Source of the DNA: Chitinophagaceae bacterium
GTDB taxonomy: Bacteria > Bacteroidota > Bacteroidia > Chitinophagales > Chitinophagaceae
Reading direction: 5' to 3'
NCBI GenBank assembly: GCA_016710935.1
Contig: JADJTY010000011.1
Span: 1-17,454 of the forward strand
Length of the DNA stretch: 17,454 nt
Shown: piece after piece, positions 1 through 6,750 of the stretch
Layout: every line of letters begins with the position of its first letter
How positions within the stretch are numbered: the stretch's first letter is position 1
Translations under genes and position numbers: made by a program
The notes under the pieces: generated by a model
The model's database searches: none
What the model was told of the DNA's origin: nothing
What the model saw: the letters and a program-made list of their open reading frames with translations, nothing else

Positions 1-2
1 CT

Positions 3-307
3 TTTAATAATGCCTTTTGGCAATTAGGTGGGTTTGCATTGATAACTGGCCTGGTTTATTACAATTCCAAACTTTTGCATTCTATACAACCACGAGTAAT
101 CAGTCTATAGGGCTCCCCAGGCTTCAAATGGGATTTGGGCAATTTAAATCACCTGATGTACACCTCATAAATTCAACAACTGCCAAGCCGGAAGGTGTAA
201 CTGCAAATTGGCGGTTTGATTTAGATGCTGTTGGGAATAATTTAGTGGAAGAAATATTTAAAATGAAAAAGCAATCTATGATTTGTGGAATTTTAAATTG
301 TAGGTAG
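3..307 (+). pseudogene. Unrecognised gene fragment at the window edge, apparently frameshifted
   Basis: Two plus-strand readings look coding-like. From position 3 to about 108 one frame encodes a hydrophobic stretch (FWQLGGFALITGLVYYN) that resembles a membrane segment, and it ends at a TAG at 108-110. A second frame, open from about 17 and coding-like from about 110 to the TAG at 305-307, gives a soluble stretch containing TANWRFDLDAVGNNLVEEIF. A frame change around 100-112 would join them. I do not recognise the family. The fragment may be the 3' end of a longer gene to the left. The switch resembles the indel-broken genes that follow, so it may be the same kind of artefact or decay. Confidence 0.3.
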
Positions 308-625
308 TAAGGAAAGCTGGAAATCATTTGGCGGCAATCTTCTTTTTAAGTGCTGAAAAAGTAATTGCCGGGTGCTTGCTGTGTCCATAGTACAGTTTGT
401 TTGGTAATAATTGCCGTTGGCTGGATTTATTTTAGTATTAAATACTAAGGTAAATAATCAAATTTGCATTTTTGCAATTAAAATAAAAATACCACAACCA
501 GGCAACAATAAGTTGGAATTATTGATAAAACGAATGCAGGCTTATTTATCAATTAGGAATCGCTTTACCTGCACAATAGTTTTGGATTGTCAATCAAAAT
601 TTCATTACCATAAAACAAAAAAATC
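308..625. other. Non-coding stretch before the small exported-protein cassette
   Basis: I see no convincing gene in these 318 bases. A 72-codon open frame at 411-629 lacks family character and is low in complexity. The right end carries a possible promoter for the gene at 626, listed separately. The rest is AT-rich sequence with no repeat or RNA that I can recognise. Confidence 0.5.
553..584 (+). promoter_or_regulatory. Candidate Bacteroidota promoter for the gene at 626
   Basis: TAGTTTTG at 577-584 matches the Bacteroidota -7 consensus TAnnTTTG exactly. TTAG at 553-556, 20 bases upstream, matches three of four bases of the -33 TTTG box. The implied leader is about 35 nt. The motif is short and the region AT-rich, so a chance match is possible. 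Confidence 0.4.
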
Positions 626-1079
626 ATGAAATCAATTAAAAAACACTTGCCGTTTTATTTTTAACTGCCGCCATAATGCAAATCGTTTCCTGCAAAAAAG
701 ACAACATTCCCAATAACCCATTGCCTGATAAAATTTTGGGTAAATGGAAATTGGTATCAACAGTTACCAATGATTTTTATTCAGGTACATCCCATATTAC
801 TTACACCTGGACTTCAGCAGACTATGCCGATTTCCAGAACAGATGGAAAGCTGTATTCATTTGTAAATAACGATTATGACACAGCTGCCTATGCTAAAAT
901 CAGCGACACAAAAATGTGGATTGACATAAACACAGACATGTGATATACAAACATTAACAGAAACAGACCTTAAATTTTACAGGAAGCAAGTATATAGCGC
1001 AACAGAGTACAATGAAGCAACTGTTACCATGAAAAAAATAACTTTACCAGCAATTAGTTTTTATCATTCAAATAAATAA
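626..1079 (+). pseudogene. Lipocalin-like lipoprotein, broken by three frameshifts
   Basis: As read, the ATG at 626 stops after 12 codons. Adding one A to the A6 run at 638-643 restores a lipoprotein signal peptide: MKSIKK, a hydrophobic core (LAVLFLTAAIMQ) and the lipobox IVSC followed by KKD. The mature part begins LPDKILGKWKLVS, the opening typical of small lipocalin-like Bacteroidota lipoproteins. Two more frame changes, near 834-843 and 935-943, each fit one extra base or two missing bases. They link to DGKLYSFVNND and then CDIQTLTETDLKFYRK, the late strand expected of this fold. The rebuilt length is about 150 residues, normal for the group. The stop lies 2 nt before the next ATG, suggesting an operon. 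Function is unknown; such proteins sit on the periplasmic face of a membrane. It is either a true pseudogene or an intact gene with sequence errors. Confidence 0.6.
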
Positions 1080-1081
1080 TT

Positions 1082-1642
1082 ATGAAAAAGTTTCTATTCC
1101 CCTGCTTATAATCCTGGCATGCCGTCCTGCAGCAATTACTATCAGGCAATTACCGCTTCAGAACCAACCAAAGCGGCGAGTTTCAGTGACTTTCGGGATA
1201 CCAAAAAGTACTACATCCTCCGAAATGGCAGCGAAGTATTTGCTATGAAAAGCATCTCTGTCAGCAATGACCGTAAAAATGTGATATGTACATTAGAGGA
1301 GCTACCCGCTGATCACCAGCTATATATTAAAAACGGTACAGTTGGTAAAATGAAATACAAAAACTCTGAAGTTGCAGATGAAACCGGTGTTTTAAATGAA
1401 GTACATATTTATATAACACCGGGCAGTAAAACACAAACAGGAGCATATACCCTGGCTTTGGAGAATATACAAAAAGCAGAAATAATTGAAAAGATAAAAT
1501 TAAAACTAAGAAGAGTCATGTTACAGGTACAATAATTGGAGTTTCGGGTGCTGTAATTGGTGCAGTTGGAATTGCTGCAATAATTATAGCAAGCACCTTC
1601 CATTTTTCTAATCATATTCTAAACCGTAAAACAAAATTATGA
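1082..1642 (+). pseudogene. Lipoprotein with a C-terminal glycine-rich membrane segment, frameshifted
   Basis: I do not recognise a named family. The ATG at 1082 gives MKKFLF. Two missing bases (C in the C4 run at 1099-1102, A near 1118) restore the signal peptide through PLLIILAMPSC and a lipobox cysteine followed by SNYYQA. The central frame (1119-1490) is open and includes KKYYILRNGSEVFAMKS and GVLNEVHIYITPG. A third missing A at 1489-1492 replaces the nonsense tail with DKIKTKKSHVTGT followed by a glycine-zipper membrane stretch (IIGVSGAVIGAVGIAAIII). With the indels corrected the protein has about 180 residues, anchored at both ends. In the current reading the stop overlaps the next gene's start (TTATGA); one further indel near 1603-1608 could move it upstream. 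It lies between two other exported-protein genes and is probably cotranscribed with them. Confidence 0.55.
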
Positions 1643-2113
1643 AAAGTCAATTTTAATGCTGGGTATAATCTTCCTTATTAATACAGAATCAAAGCCCAGC
1701 AGGCCAGCTTATAGCTGCCAACAGATTCACTGTAACAAAACCACTTTCTTTTCAATGCAGGCTTACAGCGGCCCCGATAAGGATGCAGATTTTTATATGC
1801 GCAGAAGTAAAAACTATCGTATAGTAGGCTGGTCCACACTTGGCGCCGGATTAATTGCTTCTGGAGCTGGTTTATTATTAGCAACCAATTCCAGTAACGA
1901 TTTTTACAACAATAGTAATGATGACGCAGCTGCCGCCTTGTTCCTGGTAGGTGCAATTTCGGGTATTACAAGCATCCCTTTATGATTATGGCAACCAGCT
2001 ATAAACACAAAGCAAAAGCAATGATAAGCAGCCAGAAAACAGGTTTTGGTGTGCCTGCCAATGTGGGTAAGGATATTGTTGGAATTACTTTACAAATACC
2101 GTTGGGGAAATAA
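1639..2113 (+). pseudogene. Small exported membrane protein (SKNYR...GW type), five frameshifts
   Basis: Restoring one base at each of five places (near 1642, 1692, 1712, 1750 and 1980) yields a continuous protein. It has a signal peptide MKKSILMLGIIFLI, a SKAQQ cleavage region, then AYSGPDKDADFYMRRSKNYR, a glycine-rich hydrophobic stretch (IVGWSTLGAGLIASGAGLLL), a second one (AAALFLVGAISGITSIPF), and a basic tail with MATSYKHKAKAM. This order is familiar from Bacteroidota: a 'KSKNQR..GW' start, a membrane hairpin, 'SIPFF' and a K-rich stretch. To my knowledge the function is unassigned. Four of the five sites are runs of three or four identical bases. The last one (CCTTTATG to CCTTTTATG) removes the in-frame TGA at 1983-1985. 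The end lies 27 nt before the glycosyltransferase gene. Decay and sequence error cannot be separated from here. Confidence 0.6.
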
Positions 2114-2140
2114 ATTGTCTTCACATCTTAATTAAATTTT

Positions 2141-2962
2141 ATGAACATATCTGTGGTAATTATCTGCAAGAATGGCTCAGCACATCTTGCAGAAACACTT
2201 GAAAGTGTACAGGGTATTGGTGAAGAGATCATACTTTATGATTCGGGCAGTGACGATGGATCTGTACAAATTGCAAAAAGGTATGGCGCCAGAATTGAGA
2301 CAGGCAGCTGGGAAGGTTATGGACGAAACAGATACAAAGCATCGCAATTGGCTCAGTACAATTGGATACTGATGATTGATACAGATGAGGTGGTGGATGA
2401 AGACCTGAAACAGGCTATTTTAAATGCAGATCTTACCAATGAACACCTTGTATATAATATGCGTTATAAAAATTATTATGGTTCAACCGAAATTAAATTT
2501 GGTGAATGGGGCAATGATTCGCACATACGCATGGCCAACCGCAATACGGTTAAAATTGACCAGGAAATTGTTCATGAAAAACTCTTTCTGCAACCGGGAC
2601 TTCATATAAAAACATTAGATGGATTTATCAGACATTATACTGTAAGCAACAGTATTGATTATGCCTGTAAAGCCATGGAATATGCATCGCTCTCAGCAGA
2701 TAAATATATTAAGCAAGGCAGGCATTCATCTTTTATAAAAATCTATTTATCACCACTCTTTTCATTTCTGCAGAACTACATTTTTAAAATGGGTTTCAGG
2801 GATGGATGGAAAGGATTTGTTTGTGCAAGCATGACGGCCTGGTATACGTTTATGAAATATACAAAATTGAAAGAGTTGGAAAGGCCGGAGATCATGAAAA
2901 AAACGAGAGACAACAAATTCGAAATTGATGTATCAACACAAATCAAACTATCATCAACATAA
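2141..2962 (+). CDS. Family 2 glycosyltransferase, WaaE/KdtX-like
   Basis: The 273-residue protein opens with MNISVVIICKNGSAHL, the nucleotide-binding beta strand of GT2 enzymes, followed by ILYDSGSDDGS. The metal and donor-binding DTD motif is at residues 80-82 (LMIDTDEVVDEDL). The GSWEGYGRNRYKA segment matches the W-x-G-[FY]-G region of WaaE/KdtX-type lipooligosaccharide core glucosyltransferases, and the length suits that subfamily. It probably adds a sugar to a lipid-linked or lipopolysaccharide core acceptor at the cytoplasmic membrane face. Donor and acceptor cannot be read from the sequence. The frame is intact, in contrast to the three broken genes just upstream, which run in the same direction and end 27 nt away. 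The C-terminal part (about residues 190-235) has amphipathic stretches that may contact the membrane. Confidence 0.8.
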   Translation: MNISVVIICKNGSAHLAETLESVQGIGEEIILYDSGSDDGSVQIAKRYGARIETGSWEGYGRNRYKASQLAQYNWILMIDTDEVVDEDLKQAILNADLTNEHLVYNMRYKNYYGSTEIKFGEWGNDSHIRMANRNTVKIDQEIVHEKLFLQPGLHIKTLDGFIRHYTVSNSIDYACKAMEYASLSADKYIKQGRHSSFIKIYLSPLFSFLQNYIFKMGFRDGWKGFVCASMTAWYTFMKYTKLKELERPEIMKKTRDNKFEIDVSTQIKLSST

Positions 2963-3038
2963 CAATTTGTTTGCTTCAATATTTTGGGTCCTGTTGATAC
3001 CGGAATAAACAATATACAATTACGTTAAAATTAATGTC

Positions 3039-3563
3039 ATGCAAAAAGCAATTATTATCATTATTCTGTTTTCAGAACTGCTCTTTACCGGTTGTAAAAA
3101 AGATAGTAATCAAACTAATCCCCCGGCTACCCCCCCGGCTTTTCAAAGCTATATAAAATTTAAAGTGGATAATGTACCGGTCGAATGCAATGCACAGATC
3201 TCAGCCAGTTATTTGCCTTTAATTCCGGATACTTCAATATGGATCGCTGGTGCATCAAATATTGCAGATATAAGACTTCAGGTATCAGGGAATCAACAAT
3301 TGTTAACTACCGGTACCTATACATTTAATTCAGCTAAATGGCATAGTGGAACTATATGGACAAAGAGTCCGGGTGCAGTAAGATATGTTGCCGGAATGGA
3401 CCTTTTCCTCAGGAATTATAGTGGATCAGGCTATGTTACAATCACCGAAATCAGTGCTCAATATGTAAAAGGTACCTTTGAATTTATTACAGGCATTGAT
3501 ATTCCGACAAATACTTTTAAAACTGTGACCAATGGTGAGTTTTACGTAAAAAGGAACAATTAA
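3039..3563 (+). CDS. Lipoprotein, DUF6252-like
   Basis: This is an intact 174-residue lipoprotein. The signal peptide is MQKAIIIIILFSELLFTGC, with the lipobox FTGC and then KKDSNQT, a proline- and threonine-rich linker (NPPATPPA) and a beta-rich domain. The end reads YVKGTFEFITGID...TVTNGEFYVKRNN. The 'GTF.F' and 'VTNGEF' pair is characteristic of DUF6252-type Bacteroidota lipoproteins, which have no established function. The protein is expected in the outer or inner membrane, lipid-anchored and facing the periplasm or outside. It lies between an intact glycosyltransferase (76 nt upstream) and a frameshifted outer-membrane protein gene (48 nt downstream). Confidence 0.65.
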   Translation: MQKAIIIIILFSELLFTGCKKDSNQTNPPATPPAFQSYIKFKVDNVPVECNAQISASYLPLIPDTSIWIAGASNIADIRLQVSGNQQLLTTGTYTFNSAKWHSGTIWTKSPGAVRYVAGMDLFLRNYSGSGYVTITEISAQYVKGTFEFITGIDIPTNTFKTVTNGEFYVKRNN

Positions 3564-3611
3564 TAAAACTATATATTTATGAAGAAGTATCATTTATACA
3601 TAGAAGTATAC

Positions 3612-4475
3612 ATGTTTTTAAAACCTGTAAGAGTTTTGTTTATTGCAATAACATGTACCTGTCTTTTTTCAAATAAAACCATTGCACAACCCTATTTGGA
3701 TATAGTAAACCTGAAATATTCAAACAGTCCGAAGATTGGTATGATAAACCAAAATAAAAACGATATAATAATTCAGAATTTCAGTTTTGGAACAAATCTT
3801 CCGGTGCAGTTTAAAAACAAAAAGATGCCGTCATCTTTCAGTCCTTTTTTGAAACCTGGTCATCAAAGATCAATAACAATACGCGGCAAAATTATTATAG
3901 TGTTGCGCTGCCTGTTTCGCTTTCAAAAACAATCCCGTATACCAAATGGAGTTTTTACTTACCGGCATTGTAAGAATGAATGACAGCAGCATCATAAAAA
4001 ACAACCATGCAGGTTGGAGGGGCTTTCATTATAAGCAATACAAGAAATGAAAACCTTACCTGGAAACTGGGTATTTATGTAAACAATGAACTGTTTGGTT
4101 TATTTGTGATGCCACTGTCGGGTATTGACTGGAGAATAAATGCACGAAACAATCTCTTTGGCATATTACCGGGAAATCTTACCTACGAGCATAAAATAAA
4201 TGATCATTTTTACTATGGGGCAAATTTCAGAGCCATAACCAACTCCTATGCAAAATCAAACAGTTATTGGCGTATTGATGAAAACCAGCTGGGGTTATAC
4301 CTGGATACCTACTTTAATAAAAACCTGGTGTTGAATATTGAAGCAGGGCATTCTTTATTCAGAAAGATAAGAACAGGAGAAAAAATATTTCGAAAGTTGA
4401 TGCTAAAGTGAATGACAATCTTTACATCAAGGTAGCTTTTGCTTATCGGGTTCGCTTTGCAAAAAATAAAAATGA
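3612..4475 (+). pseudogene. DUF6268 outer-membrane beta-barrel protein, frameshifted
   Basis: The start at 3612 is preferred over the ATG at 3579 because it begins a normal signal peptide (MFLKPVRVLFIAITC...TIAQPYL). The frame breaks near 3819-3823 (A5 run, one A missing), 3952-3956 (T5 run, one T missing), 3993-4007 (one extra base or two missing) and 4380-4385 (A run, one missing). Corrected, the protein reads through YYSVALPVSLSKTIPYTKW and then ELFGLFVMPLSGIDWRI, NLFGILPGNLTYEHKI and YYGANFRAITNSY. The 'GIDWRIN...LFG.LPG...YE' signature is that of DUF6268, predicted outer-membrane barrels of unknown function. A fifth missing A (4461-4472) would give a stop at 4473-4475, just short of the convergent rlmB stop; otherwise the frame runs to 4542 and overlaps rlmB. 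Length would be about 285 residues. Confidence 0.65.
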
Positions 4476-4479
4476 AAAG

Positions 4480-5250
4480 TTATCCTCTTTGCCTTCCCAC
4501 CTCATACAAAACAATACCCGTGGCTACCGATACATTCAATGAATCAAAATCGCCGGTCATGGGTATTTGAAACTGTTCATCACATATCTTCAACAGCGCA
4601 GGATAAATTCCTTTCTCCTCCCCTCCCATTACAATGGCACAGGGTTCTTTCAGTTCCAGTTCATATACTTTTTTAGCAGCTTTCATTTCGCTGGCAAACA
4701 CTTTTATACCATTCATGTGCAGGTCATCAACTGTTTTCATCAGGCTGTTAACACGGCATACGGCAATTTCTTCCAGTGCACCTGCAGAAGTTAGTACCGC
4801 ATCTTCATTTAAGGCACCAACGCCTTTATCGGGTATGATGAGGGCATGAACACCAAAGCAATAAGCACTGCGTGCAATACCACCTATATTGCGGATGTCG
4901 GTAACTCCATCTAAAATTAAAAACAAAGGAACTTCACCCTTTTCCACTACAAAAGAGATCACGTCCTGCAGGTCCTGGTACTGCACTTTGGCAATCAGTG
5001 CCACACAACCTTCGTGATTGCTTACATTGAAATTATTCAGTTTTTCAACCGGCACTTTATTGATGGGTGTTTGTGTTTTCTCTGCCAGCTTTTTTATTTC
5101 ATCAATGGCTTCGCCATGTACCGTGGTTTGCAGGTAAATGCGTTCCAGTTGTTTACCGGTTTGCATGGCTTCAGTAACCGCTTTGCGGCCAATAACCAGG
5201 CTACTTTTTTTGGGGCGATGATGTTGATGTTGTTGGCGGAAATTTTTCAC
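4480..5250 (-). CDS. rlmB: 23S rRNA (guanosine-2'-O-)-methyltransferase RlmB, SpoU/TrmH family
   Basis: The 256-residue protein transfers a methyl group from S-adenosylmethionine to a ribose 2'-OH, in RlmB that of a 23S rRNA guanosine. After a basic, His-rich start comes the substrate-binding domain (VIGRKAVTEAM...LERIYLQ, up to about residue 90). The SPOUT knot domain follows with all three motifs: motif 1 LDGVTDIRNIGGIARSA (N121 and R127), motif 2 AIVMGGEEKGI, and motif 3 IPMTGDFDSLNVSVATGI. Length and motif order are those of RlmB/TrmH-like enzymes; exact target specificity is inferred. The start is GTG at 5248-5250, and no other good start fits before the domain. It lies downstream of metK on the same strand, so the SAM producer and a SAM consumer are adjacent, but a terminator-like hairpin lies between them. 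Confidence 0.88.
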   Translation of the reverse strand: MKNFRQQHQHHRPKKSSLVIGRKAVTEAMQTGKQLERIYLQTTVHGEAIDEIKKLAEKTQTPINKVPVEKLNNFNVSNHEGCVALIAKVQYQDLQDVISFVVEKGEVPLFLILDGVTDIRNIGGIARSAYCFGVHALIIPDKGVGALNEDAVLTSAGALEEIAVCRVNSLMKTVDDLHMNGIKVFASEMKAAKKVYELELKEPCAIVMGGEEKGIYPALLKICDEQFQIPMTGDFDSLNVSVATGIVLYEVGRQRG

Positions 5251-5254
5251 AATG

Positions 5255-5262
5255 CAAATTTA
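5255..5262 (-). promoter_or_regulatory. Candidate -7 box immediately before rlmB
   Basis: On the minus strand TAAATTTG (5262 to 5255) matches TAnnTTTG exactly and ends only 4 nt before the GTG start. No TTTG box is seen 19-20 nt upstream. If real, the transcript would be nearly leaderless; chance in AT-rich sequence is equally plausible. Confidence 0.25.
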
Positions 5263-5330
5263 TGTTTTATTATTGTCTGAACGTGGATTGGGTGATTTAA
5301 AAGATCAAAAGGATTGGTATAAACAGAAAT

Positions 5331-5361
5331 AAAAAACCATAAGCTCTTACAAACTTATGGT
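5331..5361 (-). terminator. Rho-independent terminator after metK
   Basis: On the minus strand ACCATAAG (5361-5354) pairs perfectly with CTTATGGT (5343-5336) across a 10-nt loop. A run of T (5336-5331) follows, then TATTT. This is a standard intrinsic terminator about 40 nt past the restored metK stop. Confidence 0.7.
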
Positions 5362-5369
5362 CTCTAAAA

Positions 5370-5395
5370 CCCCTCCTTTGGAGGGTTTGGGGAGG
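5370..5395. repeat. CCCTCC/GGAGGG hairpin, a Bacteroidota intergenic repeat type
   Basis: CCCTCC (5371-5376) and GGAGGG (5380-5385) form a perfect 6-bp stem with a TTT loop, followed by TTTGGGGAGG, which could pair with the same arm as an alternative. The pattern resembles dispersed C-rich and G-rich intergenic repeats seen in Bacteroidota. It lies between the metK stop and the terminator hairpin. Confidence 0.5.
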
Positions 5396-5397
5396 CC

Positions 5398-6656
5398 TTA
5401 TTTCAACCCAAATACTTTCTTCACTTCTTTCACTGCATCCAGTTTTCCCAGGTAAATAATTCAACTTTCTTTTTAATGATTTTACCATCTGGTGAAGTAA
5501 ATATCTTTTCAACAGTTTCATGCTTACGACCCATGTGTCCGTAGGCAGCAGTTTCGCTGTACATAGGGTTACGCAGTTTTAAACGCTGCTCAATAAAGTA
5601 AGGACGCATATCAAAACAAGACATTTTCATTACTTTATCCGCAATCTGTCCATCGGTTAAATTTACTTTAGCAGTACCATAGGTTACTACATTGATACTG
5701 GTTGGCTGTGCCACACCAATGGCATAAGAAACCTGTACCAAAACCTCGTCGCACAAACCCGCTGCCACTAAATTCTTGGCAATATGGCGTGTTGCATAAG
5801 CAGCACTGCGGTCTACCTTGCTGGGGTCTTTACCACTAAAAGCACCACCACCATGTGCACCTTTACCACCATAAGTATCTACAATTATTTTACGGCCGGT
5901 TAAGCCTGTATCGCCATGCGGACCACCAATAACAAACTTGCCGGTTGGGTTAATATGGTACTTTATTTTATTATTGAAAAGGTGATCGTATTTGGGGTAT
6001 TTTGCTTTTACCCTTGGTATCACAATATTGATAATGTCTTTTTTAATTTTTGCAAGCATTTTTTCATCTGCTGCAAAATCATCGTGCTGGGTTGAAACCA
6101 CGATCGCTTCAATTCTTACAGGCTTATTATTATCATCATATTCTAAAGTAACCTGGCTTTTAGCATCCGGGCGCAGGTATTTGATCTCTTTATTCTCTCT
6201 TCTTACTGCCGCCATTTCAATTAAAATATAATGTGCCAGGTCTAAAGCCAAAGGCATATAATTATCTGTTTCGCTGGTGGCATAACCAAACATCATACCC
6301 TGGTCGCCGGCACCCTGCTCTTCTTTTTTCTTACGGTCTACACCCTGGTTAATATCGCCGCTCTGCTCATGAATAGCAGAAAGGATACCACATGAATTCG
6401 CTTCAAACATGTATTCACTTTTGGTATAACCAATTTTACGGATCACGCCCCGTGCAATTTCCTGCACATCCAGGTACGCTTTACTTTTTACTTCACCGGC
6501 AAGTATAACCTGGCCGGTTGTTACCAGTGTTTCGCAGGCTACTTTGCTCTGCGGATCAAAGGCTAAAAAATTATCGATCAACGCATCGCTGATCTGGTCT
6601 GCAACTTTATCCGGATGTCCTTCACTTACGGACTCTGATGTAAATAAATATGGCAT
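5398..6656 (-). CDS. metK: S-adenosylmethionine synthetase, with a 3'-terminal frameshift
   Basis: The enzyme makes S-adenosylmethionine from methionine and ATP. The N-terminus reads MPYLFTSESVSEGHPDKVAD, with the ATP-binding histidine at residue 14. The mobile-loop region GAGDQGMMFGYATSETD is at about 116-131. The phosphate and metal-binding stretch GGPHGDTGLTGRKIIVDTYG and GGGAFSGKDPSKVDRSAAY follow, then VSYAIGVAQPTS. As read, the frame ends at 5430 with WENWMQ. Adding one A to the A4 run (plus-strand T run 5443-5446) gives WEKLDAVKEVKKVFGLK and a stop at 5398-5400, the expected family ending and a length of about 418. MetK is usually essential, and the change is one base in a homopolymer, so a sequence error is the simplest explanation. 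A good promoter lies just upstream. Confidence 0.92.
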
Positions 6657-6674
6657 ATTTTTTTTTTAAGATTG

Positions 6675-6706
6675 CAAAGATAAGGTTGTAGATGCTAAAG
6701 AACAAA
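6675..6706 (-). promoter_or_regulatory. metK promoter
   Basis: On the minus strand a TTTG box (6706-6703) is followed after 20 nt by TATCTTTG (6682-6675), an exact match to the Bacteroidota TTTG-N19/20-TAnnTTTG promoter. The -7 box ends 18 nt before the ATG. The -33 box overlaps the downstream arm of the preceding terminator, so terminator and promoter are fused. Confidence 0.7.
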
Positions 6707-6733
6707 GTCCTCCCCGAAAATGGGGAGGACTTT
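6704..6733. terminator. Strong hairpin terminator between the DUF4270 gene and metK
   Basis: AAAGTCCTCCCC (6704-6715) and GGGGAGGACTTT (6722-6733) form a perfect 12-bp stem with a 6-nt loop. The arms end in A/T runs on both strands, so it could work in either direction. It lies 17 nt past the stop codon of the DUF4270 gene and insulates metK from the upstream minus-strand genes. Confidence 0.8.
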
Positions 6734-6750
6734 TAAATATTGTGTAAAAC

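Noticed and set aside
411..629. 72-codon open frame on the plus strand
   Set aside because: Low-complexity sequence without family features; it overlaps the candidate promoter and the true start region of the lipoprotein at 626.
626..2962. A new surface-polysaccharide or defence operon made of the small exported proteins plus the glycosyltransferase
   Set aside because: Only one enzyme is recognisable, the small proteins have no known link to it, and shared direction alone does not support a system.
5297..5521. Minus-strand frame across the metK end and spacer
   Set aside because: It comes from the wrong frame of the metK C-terminus, passes through the repeat and terminator hairpins, and has no family character.
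6657..6750. SAM riboswitch before metK
   Set aside because: The spacer is only 94 bp and is taken up by a terminator hairpin and a promoter; the leader after the promoter is too short for a riboswitch.
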